Positions 56,684-64,000 of a stretch of DNA of 64,000 bases are shown here, one piece after another. Each line of letters starts with the position of its first letter. Within the stretch, counting starts at the first letter, position 1. A program made the translations under genes and the position numbers. Under the pieces are notes generated by a model, which was given only the letters and a program-made list of their open reading frames with translations, did no database searches and was not told the origin of the DNA. Where the stretch lies: positions 1 to 64,000 of the forward strand of contig JALONP010000009.1 in NCBI GenBank assembly GCA_025454875.1, written 5' to 3'. The DNA comes from Bacteroidia bacterium (GTDB lineage: Bacteria; Bacteroidota; Bacteroidia; UKL13-3).

Positions 56684-56713
56684 TTTTTATATTTTTTTTG
56701 ATTATATCTTTGT
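56684..56713 (+). promoter_or_regulatory. promoter candidate of the SPFH operon
   Basis: TATCTTTG (56706-56713) matches TAnnTTTG exactly; the -33 position holds TTTT at an 18-base spacer, or TTG at 22. The start codon is 27 bases downstream. Confidence 0.45.
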
Positions 56714-56740
56714 GATATCATTTTAATATCAAATAAGACT

Positions 56741-57595
56741 ATGAAAAACGAAACCGTTTTTACCCCTTTTCCAGGTTACCTTACACTGTTTGTAACCTTG
56801 TCAATGTTAGCCGCTATTCCTTTTTTGGTAATTGGCCACTACATTGTTTTATCTATCATTACCGCAACAGCTGCCATTGTATTGTTATGTGGATTTATTA
56901 TTGTGAGTCCTAACGAGTCGAGTGTACTGCTTTTATTAGGAGAGTACAAAGGCACAGTAAAGTCAAATGGTTTTTTTTGGGTAAATCCGTTTTTTACAAA
57001 ACGTAAAATTTCATTGCGCGCCCGTAATTTGGATAGCCAACCTATTAAAGTGAACGATAAGTTGGGAAATCCAATTATGATAGGTATTGTATTGGTTTGG
57101 AAAGTAGCCGATACTTTTAAAGCAGCTTTTGAGGTTGATGATTATGAAAGCTTTGTAAAAATTCAAAGTGAATCAGCTATTCGCAAATTAGCAGGAACAT
57201 ATCCCTATGATAATTTTGATGATGAGCAAAAAGAAATTTCGTTGCGCAGCGGAGCCAACGAGGTGCATGACGAGTTGGTTAAAGAGTTGAGCGAACGTTT
57301 GCAAATTGCAGGCATCGAAGTATTGGAAGCACGCATCAGCAACTTGTCGTATGCAAGTGAAATTGCAGGAGCAATGTTGCAAAGGCAACAAGCAACAGCC
57401 ATTGTTGCTGCTCGCACTAAAATAGTGGAAGGAGCAGTAGGTATGGTTGATTTGGCACTGAAAAAACTATCAGCTGAGCATATCATAGAATTAGACGATG
57501 ATAAAAAAGCAGCCATGGTGAGTAATTTAATGGTTGTATTGTGCAGTGATAAAGCAGCCAACCCTGTCATCAACGCTGGAACATTAAATCATTAA
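56741..57595 (+). CDS. SPFH/band 7 domain protein (stomatin-like)
   Basis: 284 residues with two N-terminal hydrophobic segments (LTLFVTLSMLAAIPFLVIG and YIVLSIITATAAIVLLCGFII) forming a membrane hairpin, followed by an SPFH domain (NESSVLLLLGEYKGTVKSNGFFWVNPF, shortened) and a coiled coil with an ALQRQQATAIVAARTKIVEGAVGMV-type helix. Such proteins form membrane-bound oligomers and scaffold other membrane proteins or proteases. It starts an operon with the two next genes; the stop is two bases before the next ATG. Confidence 0.92.
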   Translation: MKNETVFTPFPGYLTLFVTLSMLAAIPFLVIGHYIVLSIITATAAIVLLCGFIIVSPNESSVLLLLGEYKGTVKSNGFFWVNPFFTKRKISLRARNLDSQPIKVNDKLGNPIMIGIVLVWKVADTFKAAFEVDDYESFVKIQSESAIRKLAGTYPYDNFDDEQKEISLRSGANEVHDELVKELSERLQIAGIEVLEARISNLSYASEIAGAMLQRQQATAIVAARTKIVEGAVGMVDLALKKLSAEHIIELDDDKKAAMVSNLMVVLCSDKAANPVINAGTLNH

Positions 57596-57597
57596 AC

Positions 57598-58080
57598 ATG
57601 AATCCATTTACCGAAACACAATCTTTCTTTAAAAAATGGTGGCCAATAACCATCCCAATGATTGTTGTTGCCATGCTTCCAGTATTGCTCACCCAACAAA
57701 TGGAGAGTGCATTGGTATCGTTCATTGTTATTCCTCTTGTTATATTGTTGTTCACCGTGCTTTCGTTGCACACCCGAGTAGATGATATTGGCGTGCATAT
57801 TCGCTTTAAGCCATTCATGTTTAAGTCAAAAGTTGTTAAATGGAGCGAGATAGCTAAGGTAGAAGTACGCGAATATTCGCCTATAAGCGAGTATGGTGGT
57901 TGGGGTTATCGTAAGGGTTGGAGAAGACGAAAAATTGCCTACAATATTGCTGGTTACAATGGGCTTGAACTTACCCTTGTTGATGGCACCATGATAATGG
58001 TCGGCACTCAACACAAAGAGCAACTTACCTCCTATTTGCAGTATCTTAAAACAAAGTATGCGATAACGGCAATTCAATAA
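57598..58080 (+). CDS. membrane protein of the SPFH operon, PH-like
   Basis: 160 residues with two hydrophobic helices (WWPITIPMIVVAMLPVLL and LVSFIVIPLVILLFTVL) in the first 60 residues, then a cytoplasmic domain of about 90 residues rich in Arg/Tyr/Trp, reading RVDDIGVHIRFKPFMFKSKVVKWSEIAKVEVREY (shortened). That looks like the bacterial PH-like (DUF304-type) fold found in small membrane proteins. It lies two bases after the SPFH gene and its stop overlaps the next start as TAATG. Function unknown. Confidence 0.82.
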   Translation: MNPFTETQSFFKKWWPITIPMIVVAMLPVLLTQQMESALVSFIVIPLVILLFTVLSLHTRVDDIGVHIRFKPFMFKSKVVKWSEIAKVEVREYSPISEYGGWGYRKGWRRRKIAYNIAGYNGLELTLVDGTMIMVGTQHKEQLTSYLQYLKTKYAITAIQ

Positions 58081-58247
58081 TGGCTGATAAAGAAAAAAAA
58101 CCGTTTGCCTTGCGCATCAGCAAAGAAATGATGCAGCAAATCGAGCAATGGGCTGCCGATGAGTTTCGCAGCACCAATGGGCAAATTGAGTGGATACTAA
58201 ATGAAGCTTTAAAAAAGGCTGGAAGAAACAGGCAAAAAAAAACCTGA
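58080..58247 (+). CDS. Arc-type ribbon-helix-helix protein
   Basis: 55 residues, too short for most gene finders: MADKEKKPFALRISKEMMQQ then IEQWAADEFRSTNG and QIEWILNEALKKAGRNRQ. The ribbon strand FALRIS, helix A and the helix B after SxNG are the Arc-repressor plan, as in the 'Arc family DNA-binding protein' group. Start overlaps the preceding stop (TAATG) and the stop is in the first arm of a terminator. It may bind DNA and autoregulate the operon, which is inference. Confidence 0.85.
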   Translation: MADKEKKPFALRISKEMMQQIEQWAADEFRSTNGQIEWILNEALKKAGRNRQKKT

Positions 58248-58268
58248 AGCATTTTGCTTCAGGTTTTT
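58238..58268. terminator. bidirectional terminator of the SPFH operon and enoyl-CoA hydratase gene
   Basis: AAAAACCTGAAGC pairs with GCTTCAGGTTTTT around ATTTT. The A and T flanks let it work in both directions, and it contains the stop codon of the Arc gene. Confidence 0.9.
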
Positions 58269-58272
58269 TTAG

Positions 58273-59064
58273 TTATTTACCTTTAAAACTTGCTTTGCGT
58301 TTTTCCATAAATGCAACGGTACCTTCTTTAAAATCTTCGGAGCCAAAGAAGTTTCCAAACTCATTAATTTCAACATTATTGCCATCTAGGCGTTTTTCAT
58401 AAAATGCGTTTACACAACGTATTACTGAGGCAATGGCAAGTGGCGACTTGGTTTTGATTTTATTCAGAATTTCTTCTGCTTTGGCAATTACCTGATCAGG
58501 AGCAACCACGTGGTTTACCAATCCCATTTCATAAGCACGTTGAGCACTTATCATATCGGCTGTCATCAACACCTCCAATGCACGGCCTTTTCCAATTAGT
58601 TGAGCCAAACGTTGGGTACCGGCATATCCTGGCGTAATACCTAAATTTACCTCTGGTTGTCCAAATTTTGCACCTTCACCTGCCACACGCATATGACAAG
58701 CCATTGCTAGTTCATTACCTCCGCCTAATGCAAAACCATTTACCGCTGCAATAACAGGTTTTGGGCAGTTTTCAATGGCATTTAGAACCGCGTGTCCTTC
58801 TGCGCTCATTCGAGTTCCTTCTTCTACATTAAAATTTGCAAACTCAGCAATATCGGCTCCTGCGGCAAATGCTTTTTGGCCTGCGCCACTTAAAATTACA
58901 CCTTTTATTTCTGCTACCTGGTAAATGCTCAAAATTGCATTTTTGATATCAGTGAGTGTTTGAATGTTGAGTGCATTTAATTTTGACTCTCGGTTAATGG
59001 TGATGTAAAAAATTTCGTTGCGAACTTCGGTGAGAATCGTTTCGTACATAACTGCTGTTGTCAT
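58273..59064 (-). CDS. enoyl-CoA hydratase/isomerase family protein
   Basis: 263 residues of crotonase fold. The oxyanion residues are in AFAAGADIAEF and LGGGNELAMACHM; the two catalytic glutamates of a hydratase are visible in GGGNELAMA and GQPEVNLGI. The remainder AGTQRLAQLIGKGRALEVLMT is typical of the beta-oxidation hydratase (FadB N-half or Ech). It starts at 59064 (a second ATG five codons in, 59049, is possible). It is followed on the other strand by the SPFH operon. The 135 bases upstream hold no clear promoter. Confidence 0.92.
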   Translation of the reverse strand: MTTAVMYETILTEVRNEIFYITINRESKLNALNIQTLTDIKNAILSIYQVAEIKGVILSGAGQKAFAAGADIAEFANFNVEEGTRMSAEGHAVLNAIENCPKPVIAAVNGFALGGGNELAMACHMRVAGEGAKFGQPEVNLGITPGYAGTQRLAQLIGKGRALEVLMTADMISAQRAYEMGLVNHVVAPDQVIAKAEEILNKIKTKSPLAIASVIRCVNAFYEKRLDGNNVEINEFGNFFGSEDFKEGTVAFMEKRKASFKGK

Positions 59065-59199
59065 CTTTTTAGTTAAAATTCTTGTTTAGTGAAGCGAGTA
59101 TCTTCTTGTTTCGTGTGCTAAAATAGCTGTACAATAGTAAACGTAATTGTATAGAAGCGGTTGTTTGTTTTGTTTATTTTTTACACAAGTTTGAATTGG

Positions 59200-59607
59200 T
59201 TAAGCCGAGCGATTGGTGCTTACCCAATCCTTGATGTATTCAGCTATTTCGGTCATTGGTGAGCCTGGGGCAAACAATTTTCCCACACCCAACTGTGTTA
59301 GGTTCGCCATATCCTCATCGGGAATAATGCCGCCACCTGTTAGCAGTACATCGGTTAGGCCTTCTTTTTTCATGAGTTCAAGTAACCTTGGGAAAACAGT
59401 ATTGTGTGCGCCCGATAAAATGCTAACGCCAATCACATCAACATCTTCTTGCAAAGCGGCTTGTACTACCATTTCCGGAGTTTGGCGCAAACCAGTATAA
59501 ATTACTTCCATTCCAGCATCGCGAAGAGCCGTAGCAATCACTTTCGCTCCTCGGTCGTGTCCATCAAGTCCAACTTTGGCAACTAAAACCCGTATTCGTT
59601 TATTCAT
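59200..59607 (-). CDS. free-standing cobalamin-binding domain protein
   Basis: 135 residues forming just the B12-binding domain of methylmalonyl-CoA mutase: [15 protein letters not shown] contains the cobalt-ligand motif DGHDRG, then [13 protein letters not shown] and [12 protein letters not shown]. No mutase barrel is attached and none is in the window, so it acts with a separate catalytic subunit (as in the split mutase small subunits) or in another role. It is 5 bases after the lipoprotein gene and about 0.1 kb before the hydratase gene, in the gltX operon. Confidence 0.9.
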   Translation of the reverse strand: MNKRIRVLVAKVGLDGHDRGAKVIATALRDAGMEVIYTGLRQTPEMVVQAALQEDVDVIGVSILSGAHNTVFPRLLELMKKEGLTDVLLTGGGIIPDEDMANLTQLGVGKLFAPGSPMTEIAEYIKDWVSTNRSA

Positions 59608-59612
59608 GTGTT

Positions 59613-60161
59613 TTACCTTTGAATGCGCACCAATTCTAGCGCATCTTTTTTACGTAATACCTTTTCAATATATGCACCCAATTGTTTGTCGTTAGGTTGG
59701 TAGGCAAATACAGAGTCACCTGCATTGGTCACTGCAACAAAACTGCGTTTAAAATACGATGGTAACGGGGTGTTTTTTTCTTCAATAAATGCATAAAACC
59801 TTGCACCTTTTTTGGTAGGCTCAATCAGAGTGTAATTCCAATATTGGGGGTATTCACTATCATGTGAGGTTAAAACATAATGTTTTCCATTTACCAACCG
59901 CAAGCCTGTTTGTTCATCGAGTTGGGTTACTTTAGTAGCATTGCTGTCCCTGGTTTCAAAGTAGGATGGCGCAATGAATAAATATACCGTATCAGTAATG
60001 GTAACCCGTTTAAAAAAAGAACTTGGAACTTTAATATAATATGATCCTTGAAGTGCAGCTGGAAACGTTTGTTGGGCAACACCTGGCTCTGCATCAAACA
60101 ATGCAGTTTTGCATGATGAAATCAAAAGAATTCCGAATACGATGCGCGCAAGGTTTTGCAT
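59613..60161 (-). CDS. putative lipoprotein, unknown
   Basis: 182 residues with a lipoprotein signal: [13 protein letters not shown] with the lipidated Cys at about residue 17. The mature part is mostly beta strands ([24 protein letters not shown], shortened) and ends in an amphipathic helix ([20 protein letters not shown]). I do not recognise a family. It begins one base after gltX and ends 5 bases before the B12-domain gene, so the three are probably one transcript. Confidence 0.7.
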   Translation of the reverse strand: MQNLARIVFGILLISSCKTALFDAEPGVAQQTFPAALQGSYYIKVPSSFFKRVTITDTVYLFIAPSYFETRDSNATKVTQLDEQTGLRLVNGKHYVLTSHDSEYPQYWNYTLIEPTKKGARFYAFIEEKNTPLPSYFKRSFVAVTNAGDSVFAYQPNDKQLGAYIEKVLRKKDALELVRIQR

Positions 60162-60162
60162 A

Positions 60163-61695
60163 TTATTTATTGATGGTTTCGATTGCGTATTGTAAGCGTT
60201 TTATTGTTTCCTCTTTGCCGAATAATGAGGCCGCTTCAAATAATGGAGGGCCTCCAGCAACACCTGTTAATACAACCCTTAACACCTGTAAAAAATCTTT
60301 AGGAGCTACATCATGGCTTACAAGTGCTTTTGTGTACGCATTTTCCATAGAAGCGGCTGTAAAGGTAGTTTCGGTTTGGATATTTTGAATAATCGATTGA
60401 AGTACCAATGGCGATTTCTCATTCCAACGTTTGGCTAATACAGCTTGGTCATATGTTTGGGGTGCCACAAAAAAGTACGCGCCCATTGGCCAAAGGTCTT
60501 TAATAAAAGTAATTTTTTCTTTAATGAGGTCACAAGCCTTTGCAATGTATTCAGGTGTAAAAGCCAAGTCTCTTGCTTCAACCTCTTTGCTTAGTGCGGT
60601 TGCTAATTGCTGTGTGTCGGTATGCCTAATGTATTGTTGGTTAAACCAACGTGCTTTGTTTTGGTCGAACTTAGCCCCATGTTTGCTAACGCGATCAAGC
60701 GAAAAGAGTTCAATCATTTGCGCTTTGGTCATTAACTCTATATTGTTTCCGGGGTTCCATCCTAAGAGCGCCAATAAGTTCACCACTGCTTCGGGTAAAT
60801 AACCGCTTTCGCGGTAACCACTGGATACTTCACCCGAAATGGGATCAGTCCACTGAAGCGGAAAAACTGGAAAACCTAATCTGTCGCCATCACGTTTGCT
60901 TAATTTGCCATTACCTTCAGGTTTAAGTAAAAGTGGTAGGTGGGCAAATTTGGGCATTACTTCCTCCCAGCCAAGAGCCTTGTATAAAAGTATATGCAAT
61001 GGAGCAGAAGGCAACCATTCTTCACCTCGTATAACATGGGTGGTTTGCATGAGGTAATCATCTACCACATTTGCCAAATGGTATGTTGGCATCCCATCAC
61101 TTTTATATAGTACTTTGTCATCCATTTGGCCAGTATTCACATTTACCCAACCTCGAATTTCATCATAAAACTTCACTTCCTCTTTGCGTGGGAGTTTGAA
61201 TCGAATTACATAAGGTTGACCACTTGCAAGTCGTTCATTTACCTCATCTTCACTTAAGGTAAGGGAGTTCTTCATGGCGCTCCGGGTAATCGGATCATAT
61301 TTGGCATCTACGTTTGACGCTTTGAGTTGTTCGCGCATTGATTCCAACTCTTCGGGTGTATCAAAAGCATAATATGCATGGCCATTTTCAATTAATTGCA
61401 TGGCGTACTGCTTATACATGCTTTTTCGCTCACTTTGACGGTAAGGTGCGTGTGGACCATCGCCAAATCCAATTCCTTCGTTGGCTTCAATTCCCAGCCA
61501 TTTTAACGATTCGATAATATAAGCTTCGGCACCGGGTACAAAACGTGTTTGGTCCGTGTCTTCAATTCGAATAATGAAATCGCCACCATGTTTTTTGGCA
61601 AACAAGTAGTTATACAAAGCAGTGCGAACACCACCAATATGCAAGGGGCCTGTTGGGCTTGGAGCGAAACGAACGCGAACTCTTCTCTCAGTCAT
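60163..61695 (-). CDS. gltX: glutamate--tRNA ligase
   Basis: Charges tRNA-Glu. The 510 residues begin RVRVRFAPSPTGPLHIGGVRTA with the HIGH motif (HIGG) and carry the second signature KLSKRDGDR, with the PRKEEVKFYDEIRGWV segment between. C-terminal helices bind the anticodon. The start at 61695 is fixed by the conserved FAPSPTGPLHIGG position. Its promoter is a full consensus just 8 bases before the ATG, so the mRNA is probably leaderless. tRNA-Glu (TTC) is in the window at 9587-9658. Confidence 0.97.
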   Translation of the reverse strand: MTERRVRVRFAPSPTGPLHIGGVRTALYNYLFAKKHGGDFIIRIEDTDQTRFVPGAEAYIIESLKWLGIEANEGIGFGDGPHAPYRQSERKSMYKQYAMQLIENGHAYYAFDTPEELESMREQLKASNVDAKYDPITRSAMKNSLTLSEDEVNERLASGQPYVIRFKLPRKEEVKFYDEIRGWVNVNTGQMDDKVLYKSDGMPTYHLANVVDDYLMQTTHVIRGEEWLPSAPLHILLYKALGWEEVMPKFAHLPLLLKPEGNGKLSKRDGDRLGFPVFPLQWTDPISGEVSSGYRESGYLPEAVVNLLALLGWNPGNNIELMTKAQMIELFSLDRVSKHGAKFDQNKARWFNQQYIRHTDTQQLATALSKEVEARDLAFTPEYIAKACDLIKEKITFIKDLWPMGAYFFVAPQTYDQAVLAKRWNEKSPLVLQSIIQNIQTETTFTAASMENAYTKALVSHDVAPKDFLQVLRVVLTGVAGGPPLFEAASLFGKEETIKRLQYAIETINK

Positions 61696-61703
61696 AACGG
61701 GCG

Positions 61704-61733
61704 CAAATATACTATTTTACCCGCCACATCAAA
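61704..61733 (-). promoter_or_regulatory. gltX promoter, leaderless type
   Basis: Minus strand TTTG (61730-61733), 18-base spacer, TATATTTG (61704-61711): the full consensus. The -7 box ends 8 bases before the ATG at 61695, so the transcript must begin within a few bases of the start codon. Confidence 0.7.
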
Positions 61734-61779
61734 CTAGTGGTTACAATTGATTAACAAGGAAAAACGGTAGTTGAAAGAT

Positions 61780-62583
61780 TTACTTGCGCTTTGAAGTGAG
61801 TGGGTTTCGTATACCGCTCATTTTAACCAAATCAGCCTTTAATGAGCCAACCCAAATTTCGGATTGCGCGCGCAATGGGATGTGGTTCTCGTCATCAGTT
61901 ACCCACATTGTAATGGCTTCAGAATCTTTAAACACGCGGCCTTGTACCACTTGTGGTTTGATTTTAAGCGCATTGAATGTTCCAAGTTCTGTTTCAATTA
62001 ATTCTCTACCAATAAATTTGAACCTGAATTCATAGTTTTTGTGGTCGAGGTAAAAGTTAATAGGAAACACATCTCCAGGCTTAGCATTGCTCATGTCGGT
62101 AGTGCGTGCATAATAGATTGCTGAAACAATATCGTGGGTGTTTGCTGGGATATCAAGTTGGCCTCTGCGGCTATTGGCTTTCCTGCGTTCGTGATCAAAA
62201 ATGATGAAATCGCTGTCTTTATAGTCGCCTTCTTTTATTTTTTTTGTTGCTTGCCAAGGCAGCAAAGCATCTACATCCATGTACGACTCAAACTCGTCAC
62301 GTACGCCAAACATTAAATCAACCATTCCTGTTGACTTTCCAAATACCCTTAGATAATAGGTACTTTTATCTCCAACTTTTTTCGGTTGGTCGCCAACAGT
62401 AAAATCAAATTGGCCTCCATTAAGCAAACCATAATGCACTTTGTAAGAAAGTTTCTCGCCAAATGTAAATGCATTGTTGGTGTGCTTTTCTACTTTATAC
62501 AATACTTCTTCGCTTGGTGCAATTTGGTTTTGCCCTGCAAATCCGATAAGCAATAAGGCGGTTCCTGCAACATACTTTTTCAT
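61780..62583 (-). CDS. DUF3108 domain protein, periplasmic
   Basis: 267 residues from the ATG at 62583, preceded in the frame by 32 residues without homology. It begins with a signal peptide (KKYVAGTALLLIGFAGQ). The body is the DUF3108 fold of beta strands: LSYKVHYGLLNGGQFDFTVGDQPKK (shortened), YYLRVFGKSTGMVDLMFGVRDEFESYMD (shortened) and MWVTDDENHIPLRAQSEIWVGSLKADLV (shortened). Periplasmic proteins of this family have no established biochemical role. It lies 84 bases upstream of gltX, same direction. Confidence 0.85.
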   Translation of the reverse strand: MKKYVAGTALLLIGFAGQNQIAPSEEVLYKVEKHTNNAFTFGEKLSYKVHYGLLNGGQFDFTVGDQPKKVGDKSTYYLRVFGKSTGMVDLMFGVRDEFESYMDVDALLPWQATKKIKEGDYKDSDFIIFDHERRKANSRRGQLDIPANTHDIVSAIYYARTTDMSNAKPGDVFPINFYLDHKNYEFRFKFIGRELIETELGTFNALKIKPQVVQGRVFKDSEAITMWVTDDENHIPLRAQSEIWVGSLKADLVKMSGIRNPLTSKRK

Positions 62584-62662
62584 AGACGTATTGGTTTGTG
62601 AAGCCTCAAATACAAAAGGTGTTCCAAAAAAGAAAGACACCAATTTGGTTTGTACTCCTTGG

Positions 62663-64000
62663 CTATAAATTAAATTCAATTCCTTGTGCTAAAGGCAATT
62701 CTTTACCATAGTTAATGGTATTGGTTTGTCTGCGCATATAGGCTTTCCAGCTATCAGATCCTGATTCGCGACCACCACCAGTTTCTTTTTCACCGCCAAA
62801 TGCACCGCCAATTTCAGCACCTGAGGTACCAATGTTCACGTTCGCAATTCCGCAGTCGCTTCCCCATGCCGACAAAAATAGTTCAGCTTCCTGAAGATTA
62901 TCGGTGAAGATAGAGGAGCTTAATCCTTGTTTCACACCATTTTGCATGGCAATCGCCTCTTCAATCTGACTGTATTTTAACAAATACAAAATCGGAGCAA
63001 AGGTTTCTTCTTGAACAATATGGTAGGTGTTTTTTGCCTCGGCAATGGTTGGTTTAACATAACAACCAGACTCATATCCTTTGCCATTCAACACTTCGGC
63101 ACCGCACAAAATGTTGCCTCCTTCTTCTTTTAGCTTAGTAATAGCTTGCTCATATGCGGTTACAGCATCTTTATCAATAAGCGGACCCACTAGATTTTTA
63201 GCATCCAATGGATTTCCAATTGTAAGCTGACCGTAAGCATTCACAAGTTTTTGTTTTACTTGTTCGTATATACTTTCGTGTATAATCAACCTTCGTGTTG
63301 TGGTGCAACGTTGACCTGCGGTTCCAACTGCTCCAAAAACCACTCCCCTTAATGCCAAATCTAAATTGGCATGAGGCGTTAAAATAATAGCATTATTACC
63401 GCCTAACTCTAATATGCTTTTCCCAAAGCGTTGGGCTACAGTTGCACCAACAATTCGCCCCATTCGGGTTGAGCCAGTAGCTGAAACAAGCGGTACACGA
63501 GTGTCTTTTGTAAGCCATTCGCCAACAACAGCATTTCCATTTATTAAACAAAAAATACCTTCAGGAAGTTTGTTTTGCTCCAATACCTTGGCCATTAATT
63601 TTTGGCAAGCAAGTGCAGATAAAGGGGTTTTTTCAGAAGGTTTCCAAACACACACGTCTCCACAAACTGCGGCTAACATAGCATTCCAGCTCCATACAGC
63701 TACTGGGAAATTAAATGCCGAAATAATACCAACAATTCCTAGTGGATGCCATTGCTCATACATGCGGTGGTTGGCACGTTCCGAATGCATAGTTAATCCT
63801 GTTAATTGGCGAGATAATCCAACGGCAAAATCGCAGATATCAATCATTTCTTGCACTTCACCCAATCCTTCTTGAAGGCTTTTGCCCATCTCATAACTTA
63901 CCAATTTGCCCAACGCGTGTTTATGTTCGCGCAATATGTTTCCATACTGCCTTACGATCTCACCTCTTTTGGGTGCAGGCATTTTGCGCCATTGTAAAAA
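62663..64000 (-). CDS. aldehyde dehydrogenase, ALDH7-like, 5' end beyond the window
   Basis: At least 446 residues are inside; the frame stays open to base 64000 and reads [16 protein letters not shown], so about 50-60 N-terminal residues lie outside. The catalytic Cys is in [12 protein letters not shown] and the general base Glu in [11 protein letters not shown]; the C-terminal [18 protein letters not shown] is the ALDH7 (alpha-aminoadipic semialdehyde dehydrogenase) pattern. In bacteria this class oxidises aminoadipate semialdehyde in lysine breakdown or related aldehydes. It ends 80 bases before the DUF3108 start. Confidence 0.93.
   Translation of the reverse strand, partial: FLQWRKMPAPKRGEIVRQYGNILREHKHALGKLVSYEMGKSLQEGLGEVQEMIDICDFAVGLSRQLTGLTMHSERANHRMYEQWHPLGIVGIISAFNFPVAVWSWNAMLAAVCGDVCVWKPSEKTPLSALACQKLMAKVLEQNKLPEGIFCLINGNAVVGEWLTKDTRVPLVSATGSTRMGRIVGATVAQRFGKSILELGGNNAIILTPHANLDLALRGVVFGAVGTAGQRCTTTRRLIIHESIYEQVKQKLVNAYGQLTIGNPLDAKNLVGPLIDKDAVTAYEQAITKLKEEGGNILCGAEVLNGKGYESGCYVKPTIAEAKNTYHIVQEETFAPILYLLKYSQIEEAIAMQNGVKQGLSSSIFTDNLQEAELFLSAWGSDCGIANVNIGTSGAEIGGAFGGEKETGGGRESGSDSWKAYMRRQTNTINYGKELPLAQGIEFNL

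Noticed and set aside
58080-58247. Antitoxin of a toxin-antitoxin pair
   Set aside because: The RHH protein is not next to a toxin-like gene; its partners are membrane proteins.

Overview
The window is a stretch of core chromosome from a member of the Bacteroidota, probably a free-living relative of the Chitinophagales or Sphingobacteriales. This rests on several signs read from the sequence: Type IX secretion C-terminal sorting domains on two proteins, SPFH and DUF4292/DUF4286/DUF2490/DUF3108-type proteins, lipoproteins with Cys lipoboxes, almost no Shine-Dalgarno sequences, and promoters of the Bacteroidota form TTTG-N18-TAnnTTTG. I see no IS element, prophage, CRISPR array, rRNA or plasmid gene. 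Two tRNA genes are present, Glu(TTC) and Arg(CCT).

Layout. 1-6 kb: a broken DUF2158-type small gene, uvrA, a lipoprotein, a conserved hypothetical and metK. 6-9.5 kb: a large secreted PKD-repeat protein and a DUF2490 beta-barrel. 9.5-16.5 kb: tRNA-Glu and gapA, which diverge from a shared promoter region, then ndk, the purK-mscS-tatD operon and a secreted MORN-like protein. 16.5-23.4 kb: a split cobalamin-dependent methionine synthase, a hybrid histidine kinase and menC/menA. 23.5-30.2 kb: a tight six-gene envelope operon (flippase, dut, nucleotidyltransferase, TPR, DUF4292, EnvC-like). 30.3-38.3 kb: a TPR protein, DUF4286, a TonB-domain protein, a secreted endonuclease I and purL. 38.4-49.6 kb: hydrolase, PpiD-like foldase, RsmI-like methylase, AlbA_2 protein, purQ, accD, class I aldolase, GNAT, SIMPL protein, methyltransferase, LolC/E-type permease and DedA. 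49.6-55.5 kb: rbfA, an MsbA-like exporter, a GT2, a repeat island around tRNA-Arg, and metG. 55.5-64 kb: a D15-type outer membrane protein, an SPFH/membrane/Arc three-gene unit, enoyl-CoA hydratase, a free-standing B12-binding domain, a lipoprotein, gltX, a DUF3108 protein and a truncated ALDH7-type dehydrogenase.

The genes fall into a few themes: methionine/SAM/B12 metabolism (metK, metH, metG, B12 domain), purine synthesis (purK, purL, purQ, ndk), menaquinone (menA, menC), glycolysis (gapA, class I aldolase) and envelope building. Most of it is housekeeping. The least explained parts are the repeat island around tRNA-Arg (52.8-53.3 kb), where two 113-bp hairpin units carrying pieces of the tRNA appear to separate it from its old promoter, the SPFH/membrane/Arc operon, and the six-gene envelope operon with its unexplained DUF4292 and TPR members. 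Function statements rest on motif recognition by eye; no database search was run.
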